Assembly: GCA_007922195.1 (NCBI GenBank)
Contig: ML682067.1
Span: forward strand, 8,438,273-8,502,272
Source: Podocnemis expansa
Taxonomy: Eukaryota; Chordata; Testudines; Podocnemididae
Length of the DNA stretch: 64,000 bases
Direction: 5' to 3'
Of this stretch, positions 25,421 to 35,710 are shown one piece after another. The translations under genes and the position numbers were made by a program. The stretch's first letter is position 1; each line of letters opens with the position of its first letter. The notes below the pieces were generated by a model, which saw only the letters and a program-made list of their open reading frames with translations, ran no database searches and was not told the DNA's origin.

Positions 25421-25620
25421 CCATGGTCAGAATGTCTGTCTGGCTACAGGCACAGGTGAAGGAGACAGCAGGGGTGCTGGCACAAGCAGTGCAGCTCCTC
25501 TTCACCATCATGGCTTCACCAACTCCATCCCAAACTCCCTCTCAAATTTCCCTGTCTGCAGTCCCCCTGGTTGCTGAGCCACTGGCTTTTAAGGCCTTCC
25601 CTGCCTAGGTCTGCCCTTGC

Positions 25621-26639
25621 CCCTTGTTAAGCACACAGGGGAAGGACGATCACAAGGCTGATTGAAGCTGATCAAAGGTGAGCAGGGAACAATGGTACAA
25701 ACAGCCCCCAGACAATCACACAATCACAGTCCCAATTCCATAGTAAGTGACAAGTAACAGAAATCACCTGTAGGGAAAGACACAAACACACAGTTACCAA
25801 TTCACTGACCCAAGCTTCTCTCTCACCCTTGCTTCTTCAGCTAGGGGATTGCCTTAACCTCCGTCTCAGGGCTGCAGCAACTCCTTCCCTCTCAAACTCC
25901 GTGTGTGCATTGATCGCCTGCTCCATCATATGAAAATCTGCCTTGGAGTAAGGAGCAGGCATATAACCAGATCACCATGAAGTTGCTCCATGTCTTCCAA
26001 GAAGTCTGGCAGGAGAAAAAAGAGGAGCAGGAATTGCCAGCAGCAAATGTGTGAACGTAGGGAACACTACCAACCACACATACACCAAGGCAGTTCTTGG
26101 AGTGTCTTTTGTGTTGCACAAAACACCGGGACAGCAGTGGTAGCATTGTATATATCAAAAGTAGCAATGTGCAGATGGGTACAGTATATGTGAGTTCACA
26201 GCATATGACCTTCTCCAGAAGAGCATACGTGGACACTCAGCATGGCTCTGGGATGTGCATGTGCACGGTCAAGTACCCATATAAGCATGCATGCAAATGT
26301 AGACATATCTGTTGATTCTCTGTTTGATCTTTTGTTTAATTAGTGCTGAGTAATGTTCCCTCAAGCAAATACGTAATATACAGGCACGCGGAAAATTTCT
26401 TAAAAAAGAAATAAACACTAATCCAGAAAATGCCAAATTCAAACACGTCCTACATTTGGGGAAGTGAAATTCTAGATTTGAACCCTAGCCTGATCTGTAA
26501 ATAAGCTCTGCAATAAGCCATCAGGGATTTGTTGGAGTCTTGGAACCACAGTGGCTGGAAGCTATTTTAAGACTCGGCTGAATCCAGACAAGAGATACAA
26601 ATACCCATCTCTATTTTTCATAACCACATATAGTTCTGT
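25621..26639. other. Unassigned; may include CR1 5' UTR at its left edge
   Basis: No gene is recognised. Sequence to about 25900 directly upstream of the CR1 ORF1 could be its 5' UTR. The rest is AT-balanced DNA without visible structure. Confidence 0.4.
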
Positions 26640-27232
26640 CAGCAAAGGTGGCAGCCATGATGGCCACCCCGCCCCACACGTAGCCCCCCTGGATTATGCT
26701 GCTCTCAGGGAGGGAAGTTAAGAATCAATCTCACTGATGGGCCTCCATCTCCGGGCCATCCAGCACAAGGGGAAGAATGCTAAGTATCAGTCTCCCCTGA
26801 TGGCTCTTAATCTCCTGTGGGAGGTTTTTTCCTCCCTAGTTTCTGTCAACAACAAGGGGGGGGTGAGTTTCTATCCCCCCCCCAACAGTTTCTCGGCACC
26901 CCTGTCACCATGAAGGAGGGGTCATTGTCTAGAGTCCCAGTTTTACCATTGGTCCTGACCAGAATCCCACTCCTAATTGGCTATTTTTACCCTGGCTGTG
27001 CAAAATTCTATTAAAACCCCCTGTCTCAGCTAGCTTGGTGTTCTCCCACCCTTGGATGCTAAAGAGCACGTCACAACCCGGTCGGATTGGCCCCCGACTT
27101 AGACAGGGAGCACCCACCCACGAGACCTTCCTTTTTGGGGTGTACACGGATTGCCGGCCGAACGATTAAGTGCTGAGATGCTGCAGCTGGTCTGCCTCAT
27201 CGCTTTGGGTTCTACCGCGGTCCCGGGACAGG
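26640..27232 (+). repeat. LTR-like sequence of an endogenous retrovirus
   Basis: This is a GC-rich unit with polypurine/polypyrimidine runs, a TATTAAAACCCC promoter-like box at about 27009 and a CCGCGGTCCCGGGACA end at about 27217-27232 that resembles the CCCGGGG...CA end of the LTR at 28051. It may be an unrelated LTR inserted beside it, or leader sequence. Borders are approximate and no genes are visible. Confidence 0.4.
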
Positions 27233-27542
27233 TATTATAAATCGATATAGGCCTCCTACTTTTTCTTAATCATTCTACTTGGTACCATTTGTATATAGTC
27301 TGTGATTGTAGTTTCTTTACCTGAGTTTTGCATAGTTTGTGTAGTTGTTGTTATTTTCTCTGTATCCTGTATAATCCTTCATGATATAGTTGTTTATGGT
27401 CTAGCATAGTTTGTGATGTTAATTTGCCAGGTGTTTTGTTAGTCATTTGTATTTTGCATCCTTCTTACTGTATAATTGTTCATTACTCTGCTTCTGCTCT
27501 AAACTGTGGGGCCCAGACTTCCCCAGTGCACACAGGGGGGAG
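27233..27542 (+). other. Remnant internal sequence ending in a polypurine tract
   Basis: The interval lies between two LTR-like blocks and contains no long open frame. It ends in ACAGGGGGGAG (27532-27542), a polypurine tract placed directly before the TG start of the next LTR, which is where retroviral plus-strand priming occurs. Gag, pol and env are absent. Confidence 0.5.
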
Positions 27543-28051
27543 TGTGGGGGTTTATTTTTCTCTCATCTGACTTTTTTCATTCTGCCGCCCACCCTTCTTG
27601 GCTAGCAAGGAGGAGTGGCTTTCAGCCATTGGTAAATACGCATCAGGTGGGCTGGTCAGTGCCTATACCAATGTTGAGGCAGTAAGAGGCCAGAAAAGTC
27701 CTTGACTTATTATGGCCACCCTCTAGTAGGTCATTGCTCCACACCGTCATTTGGCTATAAGTGCTTTGCATAGATTTTCAGCTTTATACTGTTATTTAGT
27801 TATAAGTGTTTGTTTATGTTGTTGGCTTTATGCTGTCAGTTGGTTATAAGTGTCCTATATAGACCTTTGCTTCATATTGTTAGTTGATTACAAGTGTTGT
27901 TGCATAGATTTCCTTGTTTTATGCTGTTAAGTGGTTAAAGGTGTTTAAGGTATCACTATAAAAGTAGCTTTTGTTTACTTGAACTGGTGTCCGTCTCATT
28001 GGTGGGTGTCGCTGGTCCATCCCAGTCACATCGCGAACCCGGGGTTCAACA
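27543..28051 (+). mobile_element. Endogenous retrovirus LTR (solo or 3' LTR)
   Basis: This 509-bp unit begins TGTGGGGGTT and ends CCGGGGTTCAACA, the canonical TG...CA ends, directly after a polypurine tract. A TATA-like CTATAAAAG lies at 27956-27964, followed by a short R/U5-like stretch. Upstream, an approximately 50-60-bp unit containing GGTTATAAGTG is repeated about five times (27748-27955), consistent with U3 enhancer-type repeats. No primer-binding site follows 28051, so this is a 3' or solo LTR. No viral genes remain. Confidence 0.7.
27748..27955. repeat. Five-fold tandem repeat in LTR U3
   Basis: Variants of GGCTATAAGTG, GTTATAAGTG, GATTACAAGTG and GGTTAAAGGTG recur every 45-60 bases, spaced by CTTTATACTGTTA-type segments. 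Copies are diverged from each other, so the array is old. Confidence 0.7.
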
Positions 28052-31000
28052 ATTTCATGAATTTTCCTAGATCAGACATAATGTGCAAGTAAAAAGTAGT
28101 TACACTGTATACAATATGCAAGAGTAGCACCTAAACACAAAGAAAATTTAAATCAAATAACAAGTACTAAAAAAAAAAAAAAAGAAAGAAAAAAGATTAA
28201 GCAGTAGCTAGTTAAAGAAAGGATATATTACAGTTATATGTATAAAATTTGCTCCTGAGCATGTGGGTAACTATAAAAAAATTCTGTTAATATTGAGCAG
28301 ACTAGTTAATTGTATTATACTTTTGAAATCAATAAGATTAGCCTAAATGCAACAAATTAAATGTATTAGATAGAATTCATTCAAGTATAAAAACTACAGC
28401 TGATGGCAAACTTGAGTATGCTTTGATGAAATCCTGAATCTTGTCTAGAACTGAAATTATTTTACATGACTCATACATACACAATGCTAACAGATATTAA
28501 ATCAAGCCATGTTTAAGTCCAGATCCAATAGATAAGGACTAGGCTGAGTCAGAATAACCTGCAATACTAGTCTACATGACTACACAAGAACAATGAGTTT
28601 GCCGCACCAGTATTTTCTTACTCCATTTAGTCTCAGAATGCAACACTTTCTCATCTGCATTAACACTACACACAACATAGTCCTATTCACCTAGGATGCT
28701 GGCTAAAACCTTTGTTTAAACAGGGTTTGAGCTCAACAGGGGGCCCACTTTAGGCATTTCAATCACCTCCAGCTGATGAATGGAGTCCCAGAGACCATTG
28801 TCAACTAGTGTAGAGTACAGCAGCCCACTAGCTAACCTGCATGTGGGGCCAGGAAGAGACTCAGAGAGCCGTGCTACTTCCACTCTTGTGCTCAGCAAGA
28901 GCTGGATACTGCAGATTCAAGGTCTGTTAGCTATATCAACTGTCAATCTCATTCACACTGGGAACATCCCATTCAATACACTTTTGGATTTGCCTTCCCC
29001 TTCCTCTGTACCGCAGCGTTCAGGTTTATTCAAAGATGTGTCTATTTACAGGTCTGGGCATACATGTACAGAAGTAAACAAAACAATTAGGAGTGGCATC
29101 CCATATGGGAGATCCTCCAAACCAAGAGATTTTCCCAACATCCAATACCATCAGCTCAGAAGAGAAAATATATGCTTTGCATCATGATCTGAAGGTCAGA
29201 AAATACAGGCTCTAGTGGACCAAGGGAGGAAGCAAACTCCAAGTTAAAGTAATGTACCTGAAAATACCCTGCCTCCAACCTCCCCCTCAGTTAAAAGGGA
29301 GACTTAACTGGAGTGCTTCAGTGGCAATTGAGATCAATCACTGTATCCATGGGCTATAACATGAAGTGGTCTATAAGCTATGACACCAGCATCTTATTGT
29401 TCATCCTGAACTAAAATAGAAGGCAATATAATTAGGGGAAAATCAATGCTCTCTGCAAGAGACAGCAGAGACTCATACAAGCTGGCTAAGGAACTGTGAA
29501 CAAGGTGGGGAGAACCACATCTCCCAGGAAGCCACTGAATGCTGAGCTCCTGTGGAGCCTGGACCCTGAAACATGACCTTCTCTGACCCAAGGTGAGGTG
29601 AATCTCAGCTGGAACACAGAAGGTTAATTGCCACTTCTCTGAACTAATGGAAGCAAATCAACAGCCAGATGCTTTTAAAATGAAAAGCAGTTAGCCCCTT
29701 CCAACACCAATTTGGACTATTACACTGAATGTAATTTTAATAGTCCATTTTTTCCTTTTCACTGTACTGCTGACTTACATTTTGTTTTTCTCTGAGTCTG
29801 AACAAAGAAAAATACTGACTAGTCAGCCTTGCTTTTAAGTCAGTGCCCTTTTTTATTTCTTATGCATTAAAGAGGTGAAGTAATGTTCCCATTTAAAAGC
29901 CAGTGCCAAAGCTTCCATCAACAGCAACAAAGTCAGGATTTCATTCAGAGTGCTCACTGCTTTCCTAGAATTTAAGACCAGAGAGAAGCATTAGATTTTG
30001 GAGTCTGCCTGCCTATATAACAGGCCACTGAGTTCCACATAGATGCTCCTGTACGAAGCCCAATTTGTTAAGTTGACTATAGCATATCTTTCAAAAAGGC
30101 ACCCAGTCTTGCCCTGAAGATCTGACACTGATCTCATTGTGTGTTGGATCAGCCCCAAACACAATGCTGTAATGTTTGGGAGGGGGAGGGAAAAGGGAAC
30201 TGTTGCCATGGACATTACAGATACAAACTGACAAATATTTGTGTCTTCAAAGTTAGGTCAAAATTTGGCTGAAAAATGTTAAGTTGTGCAATGACAAGCT
30301 ATGATTCAGGGCTCTGGGAATAACCCCCAAATATGCGAAAATCAGGACATGCTGCAAAACTGAGAGCCAAACTCTCTAAATCTTGATAGGTGGAGCTTAA
30401 GCCAGACTCCTGATCAGTAACAAAACATGCTTCTGATTCCGCACACCAGTCAGCATGAAGCATAACAAAACATTCACAGCCCCCTTTATTGTACATCAGC
30501 TTGTCTGGTTCCCAACTAGCCACACAGTCTCTTAAAGAGAGATGTTCTCCTGACCCCCAAAGGGTCAGCCACTTTACACAGAACAATATAGGTTTGGATC
30601 TTACCCATAATACCACACAGCTACCCAGTCTTTCAGTAGCTAAAATTAAAGGTTTAATATAAAAAGAAAAGAGACAAAATATGAGAGATGTTAAAGCAGC
30701 AAAGTGAATCACATACATACAAATGATTAAGAGTCCATGTCAGTCAAGTCCTTGAAAGAATTTGAAGTTTGCAGGCTTAAGTTCTTCTGGTAAACACCCA
30801 GTACCCACATGAGCCTCAGTCTTTTGTCCAGTTACAGGTTATTAAGGAGACGATGACTGTACATGTGCAGTCTGGGGAGTTTCCAAGAATCAAATAAATT
30901 GAAACACAGCTGTACCAAATATATGTCATAACTTCTACTACAGATACGACAACTACATATAAACATTCCTAGCAGGTTACGATGTTTCTACTCTTACCAA

Positions 31001-31299
31001 ACATGGCATAGCTCCTATGGATTATGAATTATTATGGATTATGAAATACTGTAGTAATATGAAATAGTATCACAAATGGTGTCTTAAATCCAGACAGCAT
31101 CACATAGGCATTTTAGCAGATGCTTTCCCCTCAAATCTTAATTTTGCTCCTAGAATAATGGTGTATAAACACTGAAGAAAAAATATAATAAATATTACAA
31201 TGCCATTTACCAGTGTTAAAGTTAATAGCATATTTTTTTTTTATATCTCATTCTCTAGTGTAAAGTCAATTCAACATTTTAATACACAACAACAGTCAT
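28052..31299. other. Mostly unassigned; degraded repeat possible at 30300-30850
   Basis: A poly-A-rich stretch lies at 28170-28197. The interval 30300-30850 has the texture of a degraded dispersed repeat, but no termini were found. Open frames are short and without domains. Confidence 0.35.
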
Positions 31300-31419
31300 T
31301 GCACATTATAATTGCATTGTACAAAGGCAACGGGACTTTTTGAAGTCAGAATGGGAATGAGTTCTGGTGGGCCAGGCATAACACATTGCCCACTGGAGAA
31401 ATATAATATATAATAAACA

Positions 31420-33301
31420 CAAACTGTATTTTCTTAATTTCTTTGGGCTAGGTTCTATCACCTCACTCACTCCGAGAAGCACCTCATTCTGGTAGTCTTC
31501 AGTGAAGTTAACATAAAGAAGGTCATGGGAATATGGGTCACAGAGACAGGCTGAATCTAAAAGTGGGTCCTTGGCCTGATCTGGCTGCCTTGAGTCCTGG
31601 ACATGTGGTGATGCGGGTGCTGCTGGGGTCCTGGGCAGGGGGATCCTCAGCCTGTGGACAGCCCTGGGCCCATGACGCCAGGGACTCCAGGGCACAGTTC
31701 TGGTACTCCATGAGGTCGAGCAGGTGGTCCATCTGGGCCTGCTCAAATGTGCGGTGGTCGTTCTCCTCCTCCACCACTCCCGCCAGGCTCGGAGATCCAC
31801 CTTGGTGTGCTCCGTGAGCTGGACATGGGCCTCAAGGATATCCTCGTGTGAGCGATGCCTCCTCCTCCTCCTGGTCAGGGCTAGACGTATCCCAGAAGTG
31901 GCCGGTCTCATGAGTGCAGGGTCTGCAGGAGAAAAGTAAAGAAGAAGTGTTCCTCCCATTAGGCAGTGTGGAGTGCAGGCTGACAGCAGCTGTTGTCCCA
32001 TGCCCATCCCCCTGCTTCCCACTCCCTGTCCTCTGGGACATGGACCCCTTCGTATATGGCGCTATGCTCTGTTGCATAGGGCAGGTGCAGTGGTGAGCCC
32101 TAGGCAGCCTGCCATGGGGGGAGGAGATCTCTCCTGAGGCCACATACCAGTGGTGTCAGGGGCATGGCCTTGGCTCTCCCACCTACAGTGTCCTCACTCC
32201 ATGTCCTGCCAGGCCGCCACCCCGCTCAGCTCCAGGTCCCACCCACCACGCAGCCCTTTGTTCCTGTTCCCCCATGGGACGGCCTCTGTGCACCCCTCCA
32301 CAGGACCCTGCCTATCCCTGGGCCCTGTCCCCATCCCCACAGTCCCTGTCTCACCTGCCTATCCCACCATGCTTGAAGGGTGGGAGCACGCACTGACAGA
32401 TGCACTTGGGGTCTGGCATAATGTCCCCTCACCTGGGTCTTCCTTGGCAGGGGGAGCCTCCCTGTGTCCCCAGGGTTGGCATCGGGGCAGGGAACAGTTC
32501 CAGGGTGGCACTGCTTGGGGCCGGCATGGTGCTCCGTGCTGGGGTGCTGGTCTCCCCCGGGCTGAGCACCACATGCTTATCCACTGAGCCTTCCTCCTGG
32601 TCGCCATCATGGGAGGGAGGCTTGGCAGCATCAGGAGTGTGCACTACCTGAGTGTCTGCCTCCTGGCCCAGGAAGCTGTGGAGCTCCCTGTAGTAGGGGT
32701 ACTTGGTGGTGGCTGCCCCTGAGTGCCATATGGTCTCCCAGGCCCTGTGATAGCCCTGACAGAGCTCCTTCATCTTCACCCGCACCTGCTGGGTGTCACA
32801 GCTGTGGCCCTTCTCCGCCAGGGCCTCGGAGATGGTCCTATATACCTCCCAGTTCCTGTGGATGCCCTGGAGCCAAGAGTGTATGGGCTCATCCCCCCAG
32901 ATCTCCTGGTGGGTCCAGGATGGGGCCTGCTTCCTGGCTTGCCTGCCTCTGCCCTAAGATATGGCTCCAACACTGCCGGAGTCCTGGCTAGCTCAGGCTG
33001 TGGAGCAGGGTGGGCTGGGCTTTATCCTATTGGCCAGGGCAGCCATTTCCTGGTTGCCAGGAAGGTTTTCAGATGGCTTGGAGGCCAATTAAGTCAACTT
33101 CAGCCAAATCCCAGGCTACATTAGCTTAAGTTGATTTAATAAAGTCGGTTTAATCATTAAATTGACTTTAAAAGTGGGAGTCATTAAGTCAACTTAAGCA
33201 AACACTTAAGTCGACTTAATAAATTGGAATGTAGCCTAGGCTTTGCTTAAGTCAACTGAATCGGGGTTTAACTGACTTCAGCCCCTAGTGTAGACATAGC
33301 C
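31420..33301 (-). mobile_element. Harbinger-like element carrying a SANT gene, one end lost
   Basis: Read on the minus strand, the element begins at 33301 with the family terminus GGCTATGTCTACACTAGGGG. It continues through an arm of AAGTCGACTTAA / AAGTCAACTTAA motifs (33085-33260), then carries a Myb/SANT-like pseudogene (32945-31500). The other terminus is not found near 31300-31450, so that border is approximate. The linkage of this terminus to a SANT-type gene is the reason for assigning the family to PIF/Harbinger, whose members typically encode a transposase and a Myb-like protein. Confidence 0.65.
31500..32945 (-). pseudogene. Harbinger Myb/SANT-like accessory protein, decayed
   Basis: From 32925 down, the frame reads a complete SANT-like domain. 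It has a helix-1 block SWTHQEIWGDEPIHSWLQG, a middle block NWEVYRTISEALAEKGH, the VRVKMKELCQGYHRAWE block with its conserved basic stretch, and a closing PYYRELHSFLG equivalent to the family FYxELDxILG. A Glu/Asp/Pro-rich linker follows. A basic TRRRRRHRSHEDILEAHVQ segment lies near 31860, and a coiled-coil-like MDHLLDLMEYQNCALESL near 31720, in shifted frames. Upstream of the domain a stop and a frameshift separate it from a possible start near 32973. These proteins bind the transposon ends and help import the transposase; this copy is broken. Confidence 0.75.
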
Positions 33302-34777
33302 TATGTATATAAGGCAGCACTGCCCAGAACAAGCCCAGAAAGAAACTGTGTCAGAGACATCCAGATAAAAATTCCTCTGGAACTCCCTATCTCTGCAGGG
33401 ACAGAGGAACAGAATTTGTTGCATCAGCCCTTTACAAAATGAAAAATATTTTCTAACTCCCATTTACCCAGCTCTGTCTGATGGGTTTAGGAGAAAGGCT
33501 ATGCTTAGTGCTTCCCCTCTTCCCCCAGTTATTCAGCAGCAGATTATGTGTCTGACTGAAGAACAAATGTAGGACCATAGCACAGTCTAGAGTTTAATGA
33601 GTGATATAATTATTTTTTTAGATTACTTTAAAACTTAACTGGCAAACTTATTCACCTGAGGTACAAAATATCCAGCTCCCCCACCTATGCACACACACAA
33701 GCTACATCAAAAGAACATTACACTTGCAAAATCAAGCACTCACAAGTTAGGAAATGCCAGTATTGGGTCTTTCTGTGTAACCTTAATTCTGCACCATTAC
33801 ACATCACCATTATGATAGCTCTTTAATTACATGATGACCAAAATTCACTGTAAACTGTGCGACAGTGTGGGTGCACAACTCCCACCACTGAACCATGCAG
33901 GGAACACTGCCAGCCACGTATGGCTGGCAGCCACAATCTCTACCTGGCCAGAAGACAGAGTCTTCCAGCTTTCTGAGAGTTTGTTCCAAGCTGAGAGTTT
34001 TTAAAACTCCCACTTTGAGTAAGGGCTCACTGAGCATGTGCAGAGCCTCTCCACTGCCTTACCTGGCCACTGGAGTGGAGGCAGTGGGAGGGGGATGATT
34101 GGGGCCAAGGCAGGGGCGGCTGGCCATCAAAGGGGCTGGACGGTTGAAGGAAAGATGGGGTCAAGCCGCTTGGAAGGCGGAAGGGAGAGGGGCGGGTTAG
34201 GGTAGGAGGAGGGGATCAAGCCGGTGTGGGGGGGGTGGGATGGAATTGCCTCACAGCGAGCAACCTCTGTTGCTCAGCTACATATGCCGCTTAGAGGGAA
34301 AACTGATTTCACGTATTTTTTCCATAGCGTCCCTGTTGACTCTAACTTAGAAATTTTCATACGCAAGATTTAAAGTATAGCAAAGTTATAAATAATTGAA
34401 AAACAGGGTCCTAGAATGGGAAGTGTCAGGCAACCTTAAAAGATGGTGCTACAAGCCCTAGCTATTATAAAGAAGTATATAACAAGTATTATTTCTCTTT
34501 GTCTTTTAAAATTTTAATCATTTTTAATTTAAATAAATGGCAGTCCCTTAGCTCTTGTGTTACAAGAAAGGGTAAATAAATGTGCTAGACTGAATAATGA
34601 ATACTGCAGGAAACAATGTACTTTACTTCATTAAAATATGAGAGCTAAGAACTGGGTAATTTGCAGCAATCACAATAAAATACAACTGTAATTTTCAAGT
34701 TTATGTCTGTGGTCAGCTTTCTTTAGCCCTTCAATACTATTGCGGTAAACTGAGAGCGGGCACTTAGCTTTGTAATT
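33302..34777. other. No recognisable feature
   Basis: AT-rich DNA with a short GC-rich, G-tract-bearing stretch at 34070-34250. No gene or element termini are seen. Confidence 0.45.
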
Positions 34778-35542
34778 ATAGAATCATAGAAAATTAAAGT
34801 TGGAAGGGACATCAAGAGGTCATCTAGTCCAACTCCCTGCTCAAAGCAAGACCAACCCCAACTAAATCATCTCACCCAGGACTTTGTCAAGGCAGATCTT
34901 AAAAACCTCAAAGGATGGAAATTCTACCACCTCCCTAGGTAACCCACTCCAGTGCATCACCATCCTCTTAATGAAAATGGGTTTCCTAATATCCACCCTA
35001 ATCTTCTCCCACTGCATTGTGAGACCACTGCTTCTAGTTCTGTAATCACTACAGCTATGTCTACATTGCAGAACATTTTTGAAAAAACTTTTTCCAAAAA
35101 AATTATTTTGAAATATATTCGGAGTAATTATCTTGAAATAACATTTTTCTAAAGTGCTATGTTGGGAGAACAATCCAGGGACTAGCTCCTTGTCCCAAAA
35201 TACCGTGGCTTTTTTTTTTTCCCCCAAAAGTGAAAGTCTATACCAGACTTTCTTTTTCGGAAAAAAAAAGAAAGCCAATAGATGGGATAGGCAGGGTTTT
35301 TCAGAAAAAAAAAGCCTTTGCCACATCCGGCAATGGCTTTTCTCAAAAAAGCTATTTGAAAAAAGGCTTTTTTTTAAAGGTAACCAGGTTTAGCATTGGT
35401 GAAAAAGTGTTTCGGTATCTCGAAATACCAAAGCACTTTTTTGAAAAAGCTAAACCTGACAGCTTTTTCAAAAGAAAAAGGTTTTTTTGAGATAGCGTTT
35501 TCAAAAAAATCCATTGCCAGATGCAGCAAAGGCTTAAAAAAA

Positions 35543-35710
35543 GACAAGGAGTTGTGTGGCACTTTAAGACTAACAGATGCTTCGAAGCATCTGAGGAAGT
35601 GGGATCTTCTCCCACGAAAGCTCATGCAAACAATAAATCTGTTAGTCTTAATTTGCCACACAACTCCTTGTTGTTTTTTCACTGGACTAGACTAATACGG
35701 CTATCCCTCT
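35543..35710 (+). mobile_element. Penelope-type fragment with inverted ends
   Basis: The segment begins AAGGAGTTGTGTGGCACTTT with AAGACTAACAGAT, and later has ATCTGTTAGTCTT and GCCACACAACTCCTT in inverse order. The two ends can therefore pair around a central core (35587-35627). It ends with GGACTAGACTAATACGGCTA. The same module is found at 19085, 41705 and 56750. Attribution to Penelope-like elements rests on recall of such modules in reptile genomes and on the hammerhead-like core. Confidence 0.55.
35587..35627 (+). ncRNA. Hammerhead-ribozyme-like core (candidate)
   Basis: In order there is GCAT (35587-35590), CTGAGGA (35591-35597, fitting the CUGANGA box), a stem GTGGGA/TCCCAC closed by a short loop, GAAA (35616-35619), then GCTC and ATGC (35624-35627). 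GCAT can pair with ATGC as stem I, and the site after GCTC would be the cleavage position. Stem III would be reduced to a single A-U pair, and one extra A lies between the first box and stem II. Hammerheads with minimal stem III are known from Penelope-like elements. Activity here is unproven. Confidence 0.45.

Larger units (their letters stand above)
21381..25620 (-). mobile_element. Near-complete but dead CR1 LINE
   Basis: Read on the minus strand, this holds ORF1 (about 25420-24461), ORF2 endonuclease (about 24190-23290), ORF2 reverse transcriptase (about 23330-21456) and a 3' end at 21381 (rc of GAATCATAGGATTAGAAGGG). It is the only CR1 here that keeps both ORFs, at over 4 kb. Frameshifts and stops break it throughout. 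The 5' limit is uncertain: sequence up to about 25900 could be 5' UTR. Coordinates of the 5' end are therefore approximate. Confidence 0.88.
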
